A DNA stretch of 64,000 nt, taken from positions 11,417,280 through 11,481,279 of the forward strand of contig JAKZAP010000006.1 of the NCBI GenBank assembly GCA_023053575.1, written 5' to 3'. This DNA is from Branchinecta lynchi (taxonomy: Eukaryota; Arthropoda; Branchiopoda; Anostraca; Branchinectidae). Each line of letters begins with the position of its first letter. The first letter of the stretch is position 1. Under the pieces are notes generated by a model that made no database searches, was not told the DNA's origin, and was given only the letters and a program-made list of their open reading frames with translations. Of the stretch, positions 33,517-44,318 are shown piece after piece. The position numbers were made by a program, and so were the translations under genes.

Positions 33517-33974
33517 CAGCAAAGTTTATGAGGCTGAGAGATTAGGCTCAGGGGATTGTTAGACTCAGGCCCAGAGTTGCTTGAATCAGAGATTCAGAAT
33601 CCTAGAATCAGAGGCATCATTTGGGGGGGGGGGGGAATCAGCTCACTGGCTTTCGTGGGGTTCTGGAGCACCCCAGGCAAAACAGAATAACATTCAGAAA
33701 ATTTAGCCTGAATTTGCAGCGGGCAAAAAATTTCAAGCTGTTAATTGTCATCAGTTATAACAAACTACTGTGGGGGCTTCACTCGTAGCAAATTCCTATT
33801 ATTATGGATGACCTATAAACCTTTGCCTTAAATTTGTAAGAATTGTTGTTACTTTTCCTTGCAATTCACACAGTTTTGCGCATTTGTTTGGCCCTGTTGT
33901 TTCTTGTCTATTGTTTCTAACCAGTATAATCCTCCAGGTTAGCAAAATATCTGCCAGTCTTATAGTTGAGATAC

Positions 33975-35065
33975 TTTTTGGGATCCCAGAACGTAAGTGG
34001 AGGGATACCTATGACATCGCAAAAGTTGTCCATCCGTATGTCCATCTGTAAGCACAATAAATCTCGAAGGGAATGAGATATTTTAACGAAACTTGGTGTT
34101 TGGATTTGTTGGGTTGTCGGACCAGTCAAGTTCGTAGATGGGCTTTGTAGCCCTACATTTAGGGGTGGGGGAGGGAGTTCAAATTAAGGGGCAAAATATT
34201 TTGAAACAGATAATTTGATAGTCGATTATGGGGTAAGAAGACATGCTGAACACAATGGTGAAAACCACTCTGTCATCGGACAAAACCGGAAAGTTTGATA
34301 AAAGTAAAAATTTTATTTGAAGTTGATTAAATGTTCGATTTAGGGGTAGGAAGACATGCTGAGGACGATGGTGAAAACCATTTTCTCGACGGACAAGTAT
34401 TTCGCCCGGAATCTGGCCCAAACCGGAAAGTTTGTTAAAATTAAAAGTTTTATTTTGAGTTGATTAGATGTTCGATTTAGGGCAAGAAGACATGCTGAAC
34501 ACTTATGTGAACAAATTTTCTACCTTTACATGTAGTTCCCCCCGAATCTGGCCAAAACCGGAAAATTGTTAGAAGCTTAAGTTTTATTTCTAGTTGATTA
34601 GATAACCGATTTAACGGTAAGAAGAGATGCTGAATCCGTGTTTGACAATCATATTTTACCCGGAAATTTAGTTCGACCGGAATCCGGCTGGAGTCGGAAA
34701 TTTTTTTATAAGTTAAATTTTTATTTGAAGTTGATTAGATGTTCATTATTGGGGAAAGAAGATACCCTGAGTTCGTTTTTTAGCTTTCTTTTTTCGCCGG
34801 ACAAGTAGTTCTGGAGTTTGGCCGAAACCAGGAAATTGGCAGAAGTGGCAGGAAGTTTTTTTCAAAACAGATATGACTTATAGGGGTAAACACACATGCT
34901 GAATCCATATCTGAACTTGGTTTTCTCAGATGAGTAGCTATTTGGCCTTAATCTGTTTCTGAATTTTAATTGTAAAAATGTTCAAGGAGATTGGCTAAGA
35001 CAAGACGCAGTTGTCTGGATCAGATATTGAATTTTTGGGATCCCATCGAAACCTTTGGTCTTGTT
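33975..35065 (+). mobile_element. TTTTTGGGATCCCA-family element (copy d)
   Basis: It starts TTTTTGGGATCCCAGAACG and ends TTTTTGGGATCCCATCGAAA then CCTTTGGTCTTGTT. The interior holds about five of the 137-bp-type units. It lies within the 33648-36411 block that interrupts the right arm. Confidence 0.7.
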
Positions 35066-35159
35066 CAACATGCCGAAATCCTTGGAAGGGCCCCTGCGTC
35101 ACAGTCCTGTACAGTGACTTTTGTCCCTCTAGATTTCCATGAAACGAGACCTCTGCCTA

Positions 35160-36270
35160 GAGTCATAAGAATACAGAGGGTGATGATGTATGATGAGGAG
35201 GGGAATCAAATCATGTCAAACCCAACTCCAGTGCTCAGCGGAGTTCCGCAAGGAACTAAACTGGGACCTACCCTCTTCAATATATTCATCAATGACTCAG
35301 CCCAGTCAGTGCAAAATGACCTTAAACTGTTTGCAGACGACTCGAAATTGTTTGGCCCAGTCGCAAACAACCAACAGTGCGCAGCTCTGCAGGCAGATCT
35401 GCACACCCTCAACAACTGGTCCTCCTCCTGGTCCCTCGAGTTTAATGCTGAAAAGTGCAAAGTCCTACATCTTGGCCCTAAGAACCCAGGAATGACATAT
35501 ACAATGACAGATCGTACTGGGAAACTCATAACTTTGGAAACTGTCACCGAAGAAAGAGACCTTGGGGTCATTGTTGACGACAAAATGAAATTCCATAGTC
35601 ACAGCAAATACCTAGCTGCCAAAGGCAACAGGTTCCTTGGTCTCATCAGACGTAATATCACCAGTAGATCTCCCAGGACAATCAGGAAGCTATATACAGG
35701 ATTGGTCAGACCACAACTTGAGTATGGAGTCTCCCTTGCCGTTCCTCACTATGTCATGGACAAGAAGATCCTTGAGAGCGTTCAGCGGAGGGCCACAAAA
35801 CTACCAACTAAATGTAAGAACCTCTCGTACCCTGAACGCCTCAAGAAACTCAAGCTGCCAACCCTGACGTACAGGAGGAAGCGCGGAGATGCAATCCTGA
35901 CCCACAAGCTGCTGGAGAATGGGGTCACACCAGGGATTTTTAATAAGTCGCTCTCTAGCCACACCCGGGGCCACACCAAGAAGCTCCAGCAGCAAAGAAG
36001 CTCACGGAGAGAACGTTCCAACTTCTTCTCAACTCGTGCTGTTCCACTGTGGAATTCCCTTAGTGAAGAATCAGTTCAGTCCAAAACTGTTGACAACTTC
36101 AAAAAAGCAATTGATCGAGACTGGGCAGCGATGGAGTGGAAACTACACTGGGAGGCCAGTGGATCTACTCAACGGAACTAGACAACGCACTTCCACCTCT
36201 ATCACTCAACCGGCGAATCTACAGGATGTTCACCCAACCTTATTCGCCGGCCAGTGCGATTTAAGGTAAT
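35160..36270 (+). mobile_element. 5'-truncated CR1/L2-type LINE, reverse transcriptase domain intact frame
   Basis: An open frame to the stop at 36179-36181 holds RT motifs: VLSGVPQGTKLGPTLFNIFI (fingers/palm), LFADDSKLFG (catalytic FADD near 35330-35341), then SRSPRTIRKLYTGLVRPQLE and YRRKRGDAILTHKLLENG, typical of CR1/L2/Rex-like ORF2 proteins. The endonuclease and N-terminal RT parts are missing. The first roughly 55 codons of the open frame come from unrelated upstream repeat sequence. The 3' end has TTTAAGGTAATTTAAGGTAA, a short tandem tail of the LINE type. About 330 codons of LINE origin remain open with no stop, so this is a fairly young dead-on-arrival copy. Confidence 0.75.
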
Positions 36271-37127
36271 TTAAGGTAATTATTCAGACAAAATAATCTA
36301 GAAAAACACTAAGAAGTAGGCAGTACAGGATTCAGGAAGTGCGAGTGTCTACATGGGTGCAGTGCTGTATTATTCATGGGCCTTCCTTCAGTGTCAAATT
36401 GATTTGCTAGATTAGTGAGGTATTTACGTTTCCCTAAGGAGGACATCATAAACCAAAGAAAGTCAGAAGTTCAAGGCCATTGCAGCCTCTCTAAAATTCT
36501 TTCAGTGGTTCAAGTAGCTCATGTTTTAGTATAGTTTGAGTCAGAATTGACTGAAATACCTTTGACTGTCAGTGGCTCTTTTTCTGAGAATTGTGTGTAA
36601 GTATCTGCAGCCATTGGCTCTCTGGCACCAGGCTATGGAGCCGTTTTTGCTTAACTTCCATGACAGATCTAGATTGTCTTTGAAGCAAAGAGTTTGCTAA
36701 AAACTCCTTGCCTGAGACTGAATTAGCAAACAGTTCACTTTCCAAAGCAGGAGAACTTTTAGTTGTGGGATAATACTCTATATGACTAAGTTCAGAACAC
36801 GCCACTGATTCTCAGGAAGAAGGAGTAAACGTGTCCGTAATGTCTCAAACTCAACGACTCAAATCCTGAGTCAGCGCAGCTTTGGCACCATTTCTTCATT
36901 TCTTCCGCAGGTACCCAGAGATTCTGAATCGGCATAGAGAGATAGTCATCAAGAGTATAAAGAAGGCTGGAGATAGTCCTCCAGCCCATGCTGACTGCGA
37001 ATCATCTTGTACGGTGCAAACCGAGAAGTCAGCTACATTTTCATAAGAGCGATACTTCAGCCCTTCTTGGCAAGGGTCCTTTTCAGGCTCAAGCCTCTCA
37101 AGCTGGCAAATATGTTTGTGGAAAAAG

Positions 37128-37206
37128 AATTAAAGATTCTTCCTTAAATATCTGATTTTCAGAGAAGAAATTCACAAAATCAGATATTTAAGGAAGAATC
37201 TTTAAT
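37128..37206. repeat. Long hairpin (right-arm copy)
   Basis: Mirror of 30367-30447: AATTAAAGATTCTTCCTTAA ... TTAAGGAAGAATCTTTAATT. Here the stem is slightly more perfect than in the left arm. Confidence 0.75.
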
Positions 37207-37346
37207 TGTTTTACCACAAATTCATTCACAAATAACCTAACACTTGAGAATACCATTGTTTCTTCTGATGAGTGCTATGTGTGCCCAACTTGATCTCCTT
37301 TCCAGGGCACAGTCATTGATCAAGAAACATAACTGCCTAGGCCATT

Positions 37347-37868
37347 ATGATCGGAAATTCGAAGATGGATTCCGAAGTGTTAGATGCGGTTGTCGATAAT
37401 GGAAGTCAGTGTGGGAAATCGGCTATTAAAGGTCCGCAAGAAGGAATAGGCAAAGCCCATGCAGTGATCATTCGTGCCCAAAGCCAACAGGAGCAGCTGA
37501 CTAGGACTCAAGCTCCTGTTTTGAACAGTATTGAGCACTTCCTGAAATATGAAGTCAAGGGGTGATAGCCAAAATTTGGAAAAAGTATATTAATTGACAA
37601 TCAGTACATGGAGCGTGTATGCAAAGGATATATTCCTCAGCTTCTGGGGATCTGTAGTAGTGAGGAAGCCGGAATTTCGAGGTGGAAAAGCTGCATCACT
37701 GGACTGAAATTTCCTGTTTATTTCCACCTATCAGATAAACATCTTCTTAACTCTGAAGTTGAGTTGAACAATCACATTCCTAATAAGTCATTGAAACTAC
37801 AGTTCGGAAGTAGTGAGCTTGAGCCAATTCCTGGCCCTGCTGACGTGTTAAGTTCTCAGAAGCTCTGA
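37347..37868 (+). pseudogene. Unidentified frame broken by TGA-TAG (right-arm copy)
   Basis: Counterpart of 29709-30227. Codons 1-72 run 37347-37565 with TGA at 37563 and TAG at 37566, and the same frame continues to 37868. The N-terminal 72 residues are identical in both arms; the C-terminal part differs at a few positions (for example LSDKHLLNSEVELNNHIPNK here) plus one codon of length. The shared stops show that the break predates the inverted duplication, if it is a break at all. Family unknown. Confidence 0.5.
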
Positions 37869-38333
37869 TCTTGGATTTGAATGTGAAACCATGAACAAGC
37901 ATGGTTCTGAGATGGGCTTGCACTTCCAGTCATGGAGATGAATCGGAGATGGAGATGGAGAAGTGCTGCTTACCTGACATTTCCTTTTAAGATGAACCAA
38001 AACTACCATACAAACGATGTTCGGAGACTTGAACCTTAACCATAACCATGTGACAAGGCTATTGCAAGAACCAAACTATCATACTTGCTATGCTTGAACC
38101 TTAGCCCTAACCAGTATACAAGGCTATTGGTGGATGACTTAAATGGAAGAGAAAATCAGTCGTCCATGTCAAAGTCAAGCTCCCCAGAACCAGGTTTTTG
38201 TGCTAAAGTCATTATTTAAAAATTTTTAAGGTGGAAACACATTTTTTGATGATATATCCGTAAAATAAATGCGTTTCAGTTATATGTTTCTTTCAACGAC
38301 TATACTTACTCTAGCTTTCTTAGCACCTGTGAG

Positions 38334-38860
38334 CAGGGGCGTCGCAAGGGAATTTTTGTAGTTGGGTGCAGAGCCAAAACACCAGGATCCTAAGAATTTC
38401 CAGAAACCAGATAGAGCGACATCCCGGCAGCAGCAGCTACTGTATGACTAATCATTACTAGCCATGATCACATAAAGTGAGCGCCGCAGGCGAGATTTTT
38501 TAAGTTCGTTTTTTCCTGCCAAGTTCAGCTATTTCCATGCAGGTTCTAGCTTTTAGGGTTTGGAAAAATCGCGATCCCTAAAACTGGTTTAAAACCTAGC
38601 TAGATGACGCACCTTTCCGGAAAATAGTTAATATTATGAAAAGCGCCGCAGGCAGAATTTTCGAGACATTTCTGATAAGAGCTTGTTTTTAGGCTACAAA
38701 TAAAAGTAAGGAATATCGATGAAATCATAGATCAGTCCTTTTGTCTGCGACCAGTTCTTCACTCGACCTCTTCATGTTCGTGGTAACTACCGAATCCTGG
38801 CAATTATACCGAATAAGTTACCGAATGTTGCACCCCCCCCCCCCTTTCGCAACGCCCCTT
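38334..38860 (-). mobile_element. hAT-type non-autonomous element (right-arm copy)
   Basis: Mirror of 28736-29259. It is flanked by CCTGTGAG (38326-38333) and CCTCTGAG (38861-38868), the same imperfect 8-bp duplication as in the left arm. The final base of the terminal repeat is mutated (CGCCCCTT). Confidence 0.78.
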
Positions 38861-39086
38861 CCTCTGAGCCATATCCTTTCCTTTGAAACTTCCTGTGGAT
38901 CTTAATTTTGAATGAATGAATGAATATATTTATTACCCATCTTTACATAAAAATGTCACTGATGGAGTATAAGAAAAGAAAAATAAACAAAAAGGAAAAA
39001 GGAAAAGGAAAAAAGAAATGAACAACACACAAAATACAATTTTAAATTGGCACTACATAATGCAAACAAGAGAGACAGATAAAATA

Positions 39087-41815
39087 TTAATAACTACTTA
39101 ACTTCTGCTTAATTGCTGGATAGAGGCTATTTAGAGGGTCGAGGGATTTCAGAAATCGAGCACGACGCTCTAAAGCAGCCACAATCGGATCTTTAACTCC
39201 ATGATTTAATGTAACGCGTCGATTACGAGACCACAGCGGCAGCCCAAGCAGGAATTTAGCATATTTGAAAAAAGTACTTCTAATAGTCCTAACATCAGAT
39301 GTGTTGAAAAGTTTCCAGAAAGGTGCTAGTGCAAGTGCATGCGGTAATGCAAGAGCATTATACAGCTGCGCTAGTACCAGTCTGTTGTAACGCGCTTTCG
39401 AGGCGGCAAGCATACCATATGCTTTTCTGACTTTGGCGGAAAAATGCGCGATTAGGCCGGAACGTGTAGATCGCAGGTCTTTACCGATCGGCAACCCGAG
39501 GTAAGTCAGAGATTCGGAAGGGATTAGCACTATGTCCCCTAACTTCACCTTAATCGAAGAACAATCACACTTTCTACCGTTAAAAATAATTACATCACTT
39601 TTACTAGGGTTAAAAGCGAGTCCTATGGCCGCATACGAACGACTAAGTAAACTGAAATTCTCTTCAATACGGGAGATCGAACGGCTCAGGTTGAGTACGT
39701 CATCTGCATAGTTCAAAAGCGACACATCAAGCCCACGGAAAATAAAGCTCGATTTCGCTTGTTTTTGCGCTTCAATTACGCTATTATTGTACAAAGGGGG
39801 GGGGATGAAAGGGCACCTTGTCTAATACCCTTGCGTACAGGAATAACTTTATCTGAAACTACATGTCCTTCCTTAGAAGGATATTTTACTTTAACATGGA
39901 GCTTACGGTACATGGCACGGTAGGGAACAATAATTGAAGAGTCGAGACCTCTCTTATGTGCTGACAGGAGAAGTTGAGGATGCACACCCGAATCAAAGGC
40001 GCGACGTACATCGTGACTCGCAATTACGATACTTTCATCCGAACAATCAGATTCTAGTAGCACATTTGCAAGGAGACTGTGCACGTGTTCGCGACCTTGA
40101 CCTTTTTTAAAGCCGAATTGAAAATCAGGGGTAGTGCAAGTACTCCTAATTTCTTCCATCACCAGAGCCTCAATAACTTTGCAAAGAACAGGAGAAACGG
40201 TGATAGGACGGTACGATTCACACAGACTAGGATCTTTTCCCTTCTTACAGACTGGCGTAATTATCCCGGAGCAGAAAGCGTCCGGAACAAGACCACTGTT
40301 AAATATCATTTGGTACAAAAGTGATAGATGCTGTGCAAGAATTTCACTAGTATATGATAAATGCATCCCACATAGCTGATCGGCACCACACGAATACTTT
40401 TTCTTGAGCTTTCGGATAGCCTCGCGTAGTTTGGTGGTCGTAACCACATACCCGGTTTCGGACCTCTCTAGTAACAGGCTGTGATTAAGCTGGCTTTCAT
40501 ATCTGTCTTCTAGCCTAATATCAGGGGGTGAAAACTCGTCACTAAAGTAATTAACCCACTCGTCCTCACTGGGGAAGACATGTTCCACCGCGTCGTTTCT
40601 GGTGCCGCTTTTCACAAATTTCCACGCCGCGGCCATATTTCCACTCACCGATTTTGAATGCTCTTCAATCACAGTCGCTTTGTGTTTTTTGAGTACTTTG
40701 GAAAATTGACGCTTTGAAAACAAGCGGATATCATTCACGATGCCATGTTTAGGTTTGTCACAATCTTTCCACAGCTGGAGCCAAAACTTAGATCTCCTGC
40801 AGGAACTGCTTAAAGCTAGATTCTCTGTCCATCGTGGAACCTCAGAACCCACACGAACTTTACGACTTGGCACTGCAGCTTTTTCTGCCCTTCGCAGGGC
40901 ATGCGTTATCTCACTGCAATAAATGTTAAGTAAAATCTGTTTTTCACTTTCGGGAATCGTCGATTTTTGCTGCAGTAGTTGGAATGGGACTTTAATCTGC
41001 TCAAGAATAGAATCTAGTACTTGGGTGTAAAGCATTTTATCAGTTTTTTCCCATGCGGTCTTGGAAACCCACTTATTTGGCTTGTTGGCTTGCCGGATAG
41101 GTTTATAAGTTACGGTGAAATTGTTCGATACCGGAAAATGGTCAGAAGAGCAGAAGCCCATGTCAACATGAGACGGTCCCGCAACTGACACCCCATCTGA
41201 GCAGAGTACATAGTCGAGTTGTGATGTTGAGCCAGAGTTGTGGATGTAGGTGAAATTGGTATCGTTCGGAATCACACGTAAATTCTCACACGCCGCAAGA
41301 AAGACCTGGGTCCTTGCACTCATGGCGTCCGACAAATTGCAGTTTATATCGCCCGCTATGACACATTTCAGTCCTTGCTTACGGGCATTTGCCAGGACAG
41401 TAGCAATCTTAGCGCAAGCAGAGCTGAATTTGCGTTCAGAAGCACTATCGCGATAATCTGTGGGCATATAAACAGAAAGTACAAGAGTTTCCCCGCATCG
41501 GACAGCCGTAAAGAAGTCAGAATGTTTGAACATCACAGGATTCAGTTTAGTGCCTACAAGAAGTGCTATACCACCCGAGGGTCTACCACGACCAGCCGAT
41601 TTGGCGGGAGTTGCGAAAATTTTAACTTCTTTGGCGATTTGGAGAAGTCCTAGCGCCTCCGTCGTTAGAAAGTGCTCTTGAATGCACAAAATGTCATTGC
41701 AATAAAGGAGACTTTCAATAAGGGGTATTTTTTCCACTACCCCCCCATTTATGTTCCATGTCACTAACTTAATTTCCGACTGGGGCATTGGGGTTCGCGA
41801 AGAGCTTTTGGGCAC
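39087..41815 (-). pseudogene. LINE ORF2: endonuclease and reverse transcriptase, frameshifted
   Basis: The frame starts at 41815 (MPKSSSRTPMPQSEIKLVTW...). Residues 15-240 are an apurinic-type endonuclease domain (KLVTWNINGG, CIQEHFL, AGDINCNLSD, SSDHFPVSN). RT follows with YRPITVSPVLCKVIEALVME, FQFGFKKGQG and GIRQGALSSP. At a run of nine C on the minus strand (39803-39795) the frame shifts, and translation resumes in 39794-39087 with LLNYADDVLNLSRS (catalytic YADD). A one-base slip in the homopolymer, either a real mutation or a sequencing error, explains the break. About 909 codons in total. ORF2 overlaps the end of ORF1 by 47 bases. Confidence 0.82.
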
Positions 41816-42893
41816 GGGGACACTTTATACTGTAGCAGGGGTGATCCGGGGAATCACATAATGTACATTTCACGGTATTTTCACATGGGGATTCTTTCGA
41901 GTTTGAGTGCCCACCTCCGCAACGTGAGCACTTGGTCGCATTTTTGCACGAATTAGCGATATGACCGTACTGTTGACAATTGTAGCAGCGGCTGGGTAAA
42001 AACTTGAAATCAGAGATGCGCAGGCGCTCGTAACCGAACGTGACAGGGGAGTTCATAGCTTGGTGCAAACTTTCTTTACTTTCAAATTGTAGTTTGAAAG
42101 TACGGGAAGCCCCAAGTTGTGTAGCCTTGCCACAGCCATTAATTAAAGAACCTAGCTGTTCTGGGGTAACATCTTTGGGGACGAAGCGTATGAGGCCGTA
42201 GAAAAATGGACTTTTCATTCTGGCGTCAACTGAGCTATGGGAACTCTGAAGTGCTTGCGCGAGCGAAGTAGCGGCTTGTCTGTCATCTAGCAAGACTCGC
42301 CACTAATTTTTCCGTGGCCTCAGGTCGACAATGCTATTGACTGAGCCACCACAAGCCTGATCAATGAAACTTTTACGGGCGGCAGGATCTTCGAGACCTT
42401 TTGGAGGTTGCTTTAGAATTACAGCATACGTGGGTCTTGGGGCCGGCTCAGCTAGAGAACCGCTTAGACCTGCGACAGTTACTTTGCAACGTTCAGAGGC
42501 AACAAAGCTATTAAAAGATGAGCAGAGTTCGTTAACTTTCCTAGTCAATGTGGCTGTAACCTCACCTGATACAATGGGAACCTCATCGGGCTCGAAGATA
42601 ACGAATCTCGGGAGCGAGATCTGCTTTTCGTCACAGGATCTGAACACTTTAGTCATATCCAGAATATTATCCTGGAAGTCCTTCCTTTCGGAAGGGCGGG
42701 TTTTCACCCCTGCAGCAGACCATAGCACATCTTTCGCATTCAAGACTGCATCTTTCTCAAAAAACTCGGCAGTTTTTATCGCGATTTCCTCCGATCTGTT
42801 CCCAGCTTTATACGCCCGGTATATAAAGTTCAATACGGCATTCCACACCAAGTTTTCTGACATCTCGGGAATTAGTAACAAATCACAATCCAC
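41769..42893 (-). pseudogene. LINE ORF1 with three zinc knuckles, one amber stop
   Basis: The frame from 42893 (MDCDLLLIPEMSENLVWNAV...) runs 196 codons to TAG at 42303-42305, then continues in the same frame to 41769. The C-terminal part has CYNCQQYGHIANSC, CSRCGGGHSNSKESPC and CTLCDSPDHPCYSIKC, CCHC-type knuckles expected to bind the element RNA. A single nonsense mutation therefore splits an ORF1 of about 374 codons. Confidence 0.8.
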
Positions 42894-43249
42894 AATTCAG
42901 GTATCAAGGGGCGGAGCCAAGTTCGCAAGCATCACAATCCAATTGTTGAAGTAAATAATCCGTAACGCAAGCGTGCAAGTTCACTCGTCAGAGTCTGAAT
43001 GAATACTGAACTGTTGTTCACATTCACATTGTTTATTGAGTAGACTAATACCAACAAGAGTGCAATAGCAAACATAGCACTTACAATGGTAGTGAGTATG
43101 TACTGCAACGAAGAATCACACTTGTTCCGGACTTACAAATAGAACAATAAGGAGGACCTCACCAACCACCAAGTCGGCTACATTTGTTCCGATCTCAAAA
43201 ATCAGATTTTTCGTTCTAAGCTGTATTTTTTTTTCCAAGTCTCGGCGAC

Positions 43250-43570
43250 ACTTTTTTCACTTGTATGTTATTTTCAAAGAAATCTCGGCGACATTTCATG
43301 CATTCTCGGCGACATTACGCGAAATCTCGGCGACATTTCTAGCAATCTCGGCGACACTTTGTTCCATCTCGGGAACTAGATTTTTGGTTTCGAACGCATA
43401 TCCGTATTTCTCGGCGACACGTTTTTCAGTGAAAATCTCGGCTACAAAGTTGTCATTCTCGGCAACAAACATTGCAGTCTCGGATACACACAAAAAATCT
43501 CGGCGACAAAAACGGCATTCTCGGCTACATTTCATGGATTCTCGGCGACATTTCGAGTATTCTTGGCAAC
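43250..43570. repeat. Subterminal TCTCGGCGAC array, about 21-bp period (right end)
   Basis: Reverse complement of 28120-28455, with the same order of motif variants. It ends 41 bp before the outer limit of similarity at 43611. Confidence 0.85.
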
Positions 43571-43654
43571 ATTTTTAACAATTTTGACCCAAAATGCATG
43601 CCATAACATGTACATCAGAAATCGTGCTTTATCACAATACTGTAATTTGAAGTA

Positions 43655-43760
43655 AAAAAAACCGCGGCACCGGCTTGGCACCGGCACGGCACCGCGGCAC
43701 GCGCCACTTGGTGTACATCGTTTTTGGGAGTGAGCAACCCCTCGCATTTAACTGACAGCG
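43655..43760. repeat. GC-rich CGGCACCGGCA minisatellite (inverted relative of 25975)
   Basis: ACCGCGGCACCGGC repeats are followed by GGTGTACATCG and GAGCAACCCCTCGCATTTAA, inverted relative to 25930-26100. It begins about 45 bp outside the right end of the giant inverted repeat, while its partner lies about 2 kb outside the left end. Confidence 0.65.
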
Positions 43761-44145
43761 AAGAAACAAGACCAAAGTGTTGCTCTCGCAACACTTCACG
43801 TTGCCCAGGCAACGTAGGTCAAGTTTATCTTATTTTTTGTTTTCGCCTTTCTGGCAAACGTTTCGAAGTTTTCTTACTCTCTGCTTTGAGCTTGCCCGAT
43901 TTGCATATCTGCCTAGTTAAAACTGTGAATTTCTTCCGTAAACCACCTGCTTCTAGTCGTTTAGTTACGAAGAGGTTCTTGTCGTACATTCCGAAACAAT
44001 GGTATGTTCAGAGCTTGCTAGAATGACAGTCGGATGTTTGGATCTTGCTAGAATGACAAATCGTGAATTTCACCCTGTGACGGAAGAGGTTGAGGTTTTG
44101 AGGAGAGGTTTTGTGCTAAAATCGCTATATTTTAAGGGGAAATAG
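43761..44145. other. No gene recognised
   Basis: Unassigned DNA. A 100-codon open frame at 43724-44026 starts in the repeat and has no recognisable motif. Confidence 0.45.
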
Positions 44146-44310
44146 CCAGGGTGGACGAGTTACTTCAGGATACTTTGGGTTACTTTTGGTTACATTGGGA
44201 TACTTTGGGTTACATTGCATTTGGTTACTTCGGGTTACATTGGGTTACTTTGAGATACTTTTGGGTTACTTTCCAGGGTGTACGAAGTTACTTTTGGTGA
44301 CCAACCCTGG
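44146..44310 (+). mobile_element. 165-bp hAT-like MITE built of GGTTACTTT repeats
   Basis: Ends CCAGGGTGGACGAGTTACTT and AAGTTACTTTTGGTGACCAA then CCCTGG. It is flanked by perfect 8-bp duplications GGAAATAG at 44138-44145 and 44311-44318. The interior is a run of GGTTACxTTxGG-type units (about 12). Confidence 0.85.
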
Positions 44311-44318
44311 GGAAATAG

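Larger units (their letters stand above)
38911..43005 (-). mobile_element. Nearly full-length LINE inserted in the right arm
   Basis: A 4.1-kb minus-strand non-LTR retrotransposon with ORF1 (zinc knuckles), ORF2 (endonuclease and reverse transcriptase) and a 3' end with AATAAATATATTCATTCATT and CATTC tail at about 38940-38911. The left arm has the uninterrupted sequence at 28680-28700, placing the insertion after the inverted duplication. I could not define a clean target duplication: flanks differ by a few bases from the empty site. Confidence 0.82.
32801..43611 (-). repeat. Right arm of giant inverted repeat, with two large insertions
   Basis: Reverse complement of 28078-32657, interrupted by foreign blocks at about 33648-36411 (2.76 kb) and about 38911-43005 (LINE). 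Removing these leaves roughly 3.9 kb of arm sequence against about 3.8 kb in the left arm without its MITE. 33361-33516 carries an 88-bp tandem duplication (GGTAGGTAACCTATGTTCxC) that the left arm lacks. Confidence 0.88.

Noticed and set aside
34991..35160. N-terminal 55 codons of the long frame ending at 36181
   Set aside because: They are the translated end of a TTTTTGGGATCCCA-family repeat and unassigned sequence that happens to be in frame with the LINE reverse transcriptase; not part of the LINE protein.
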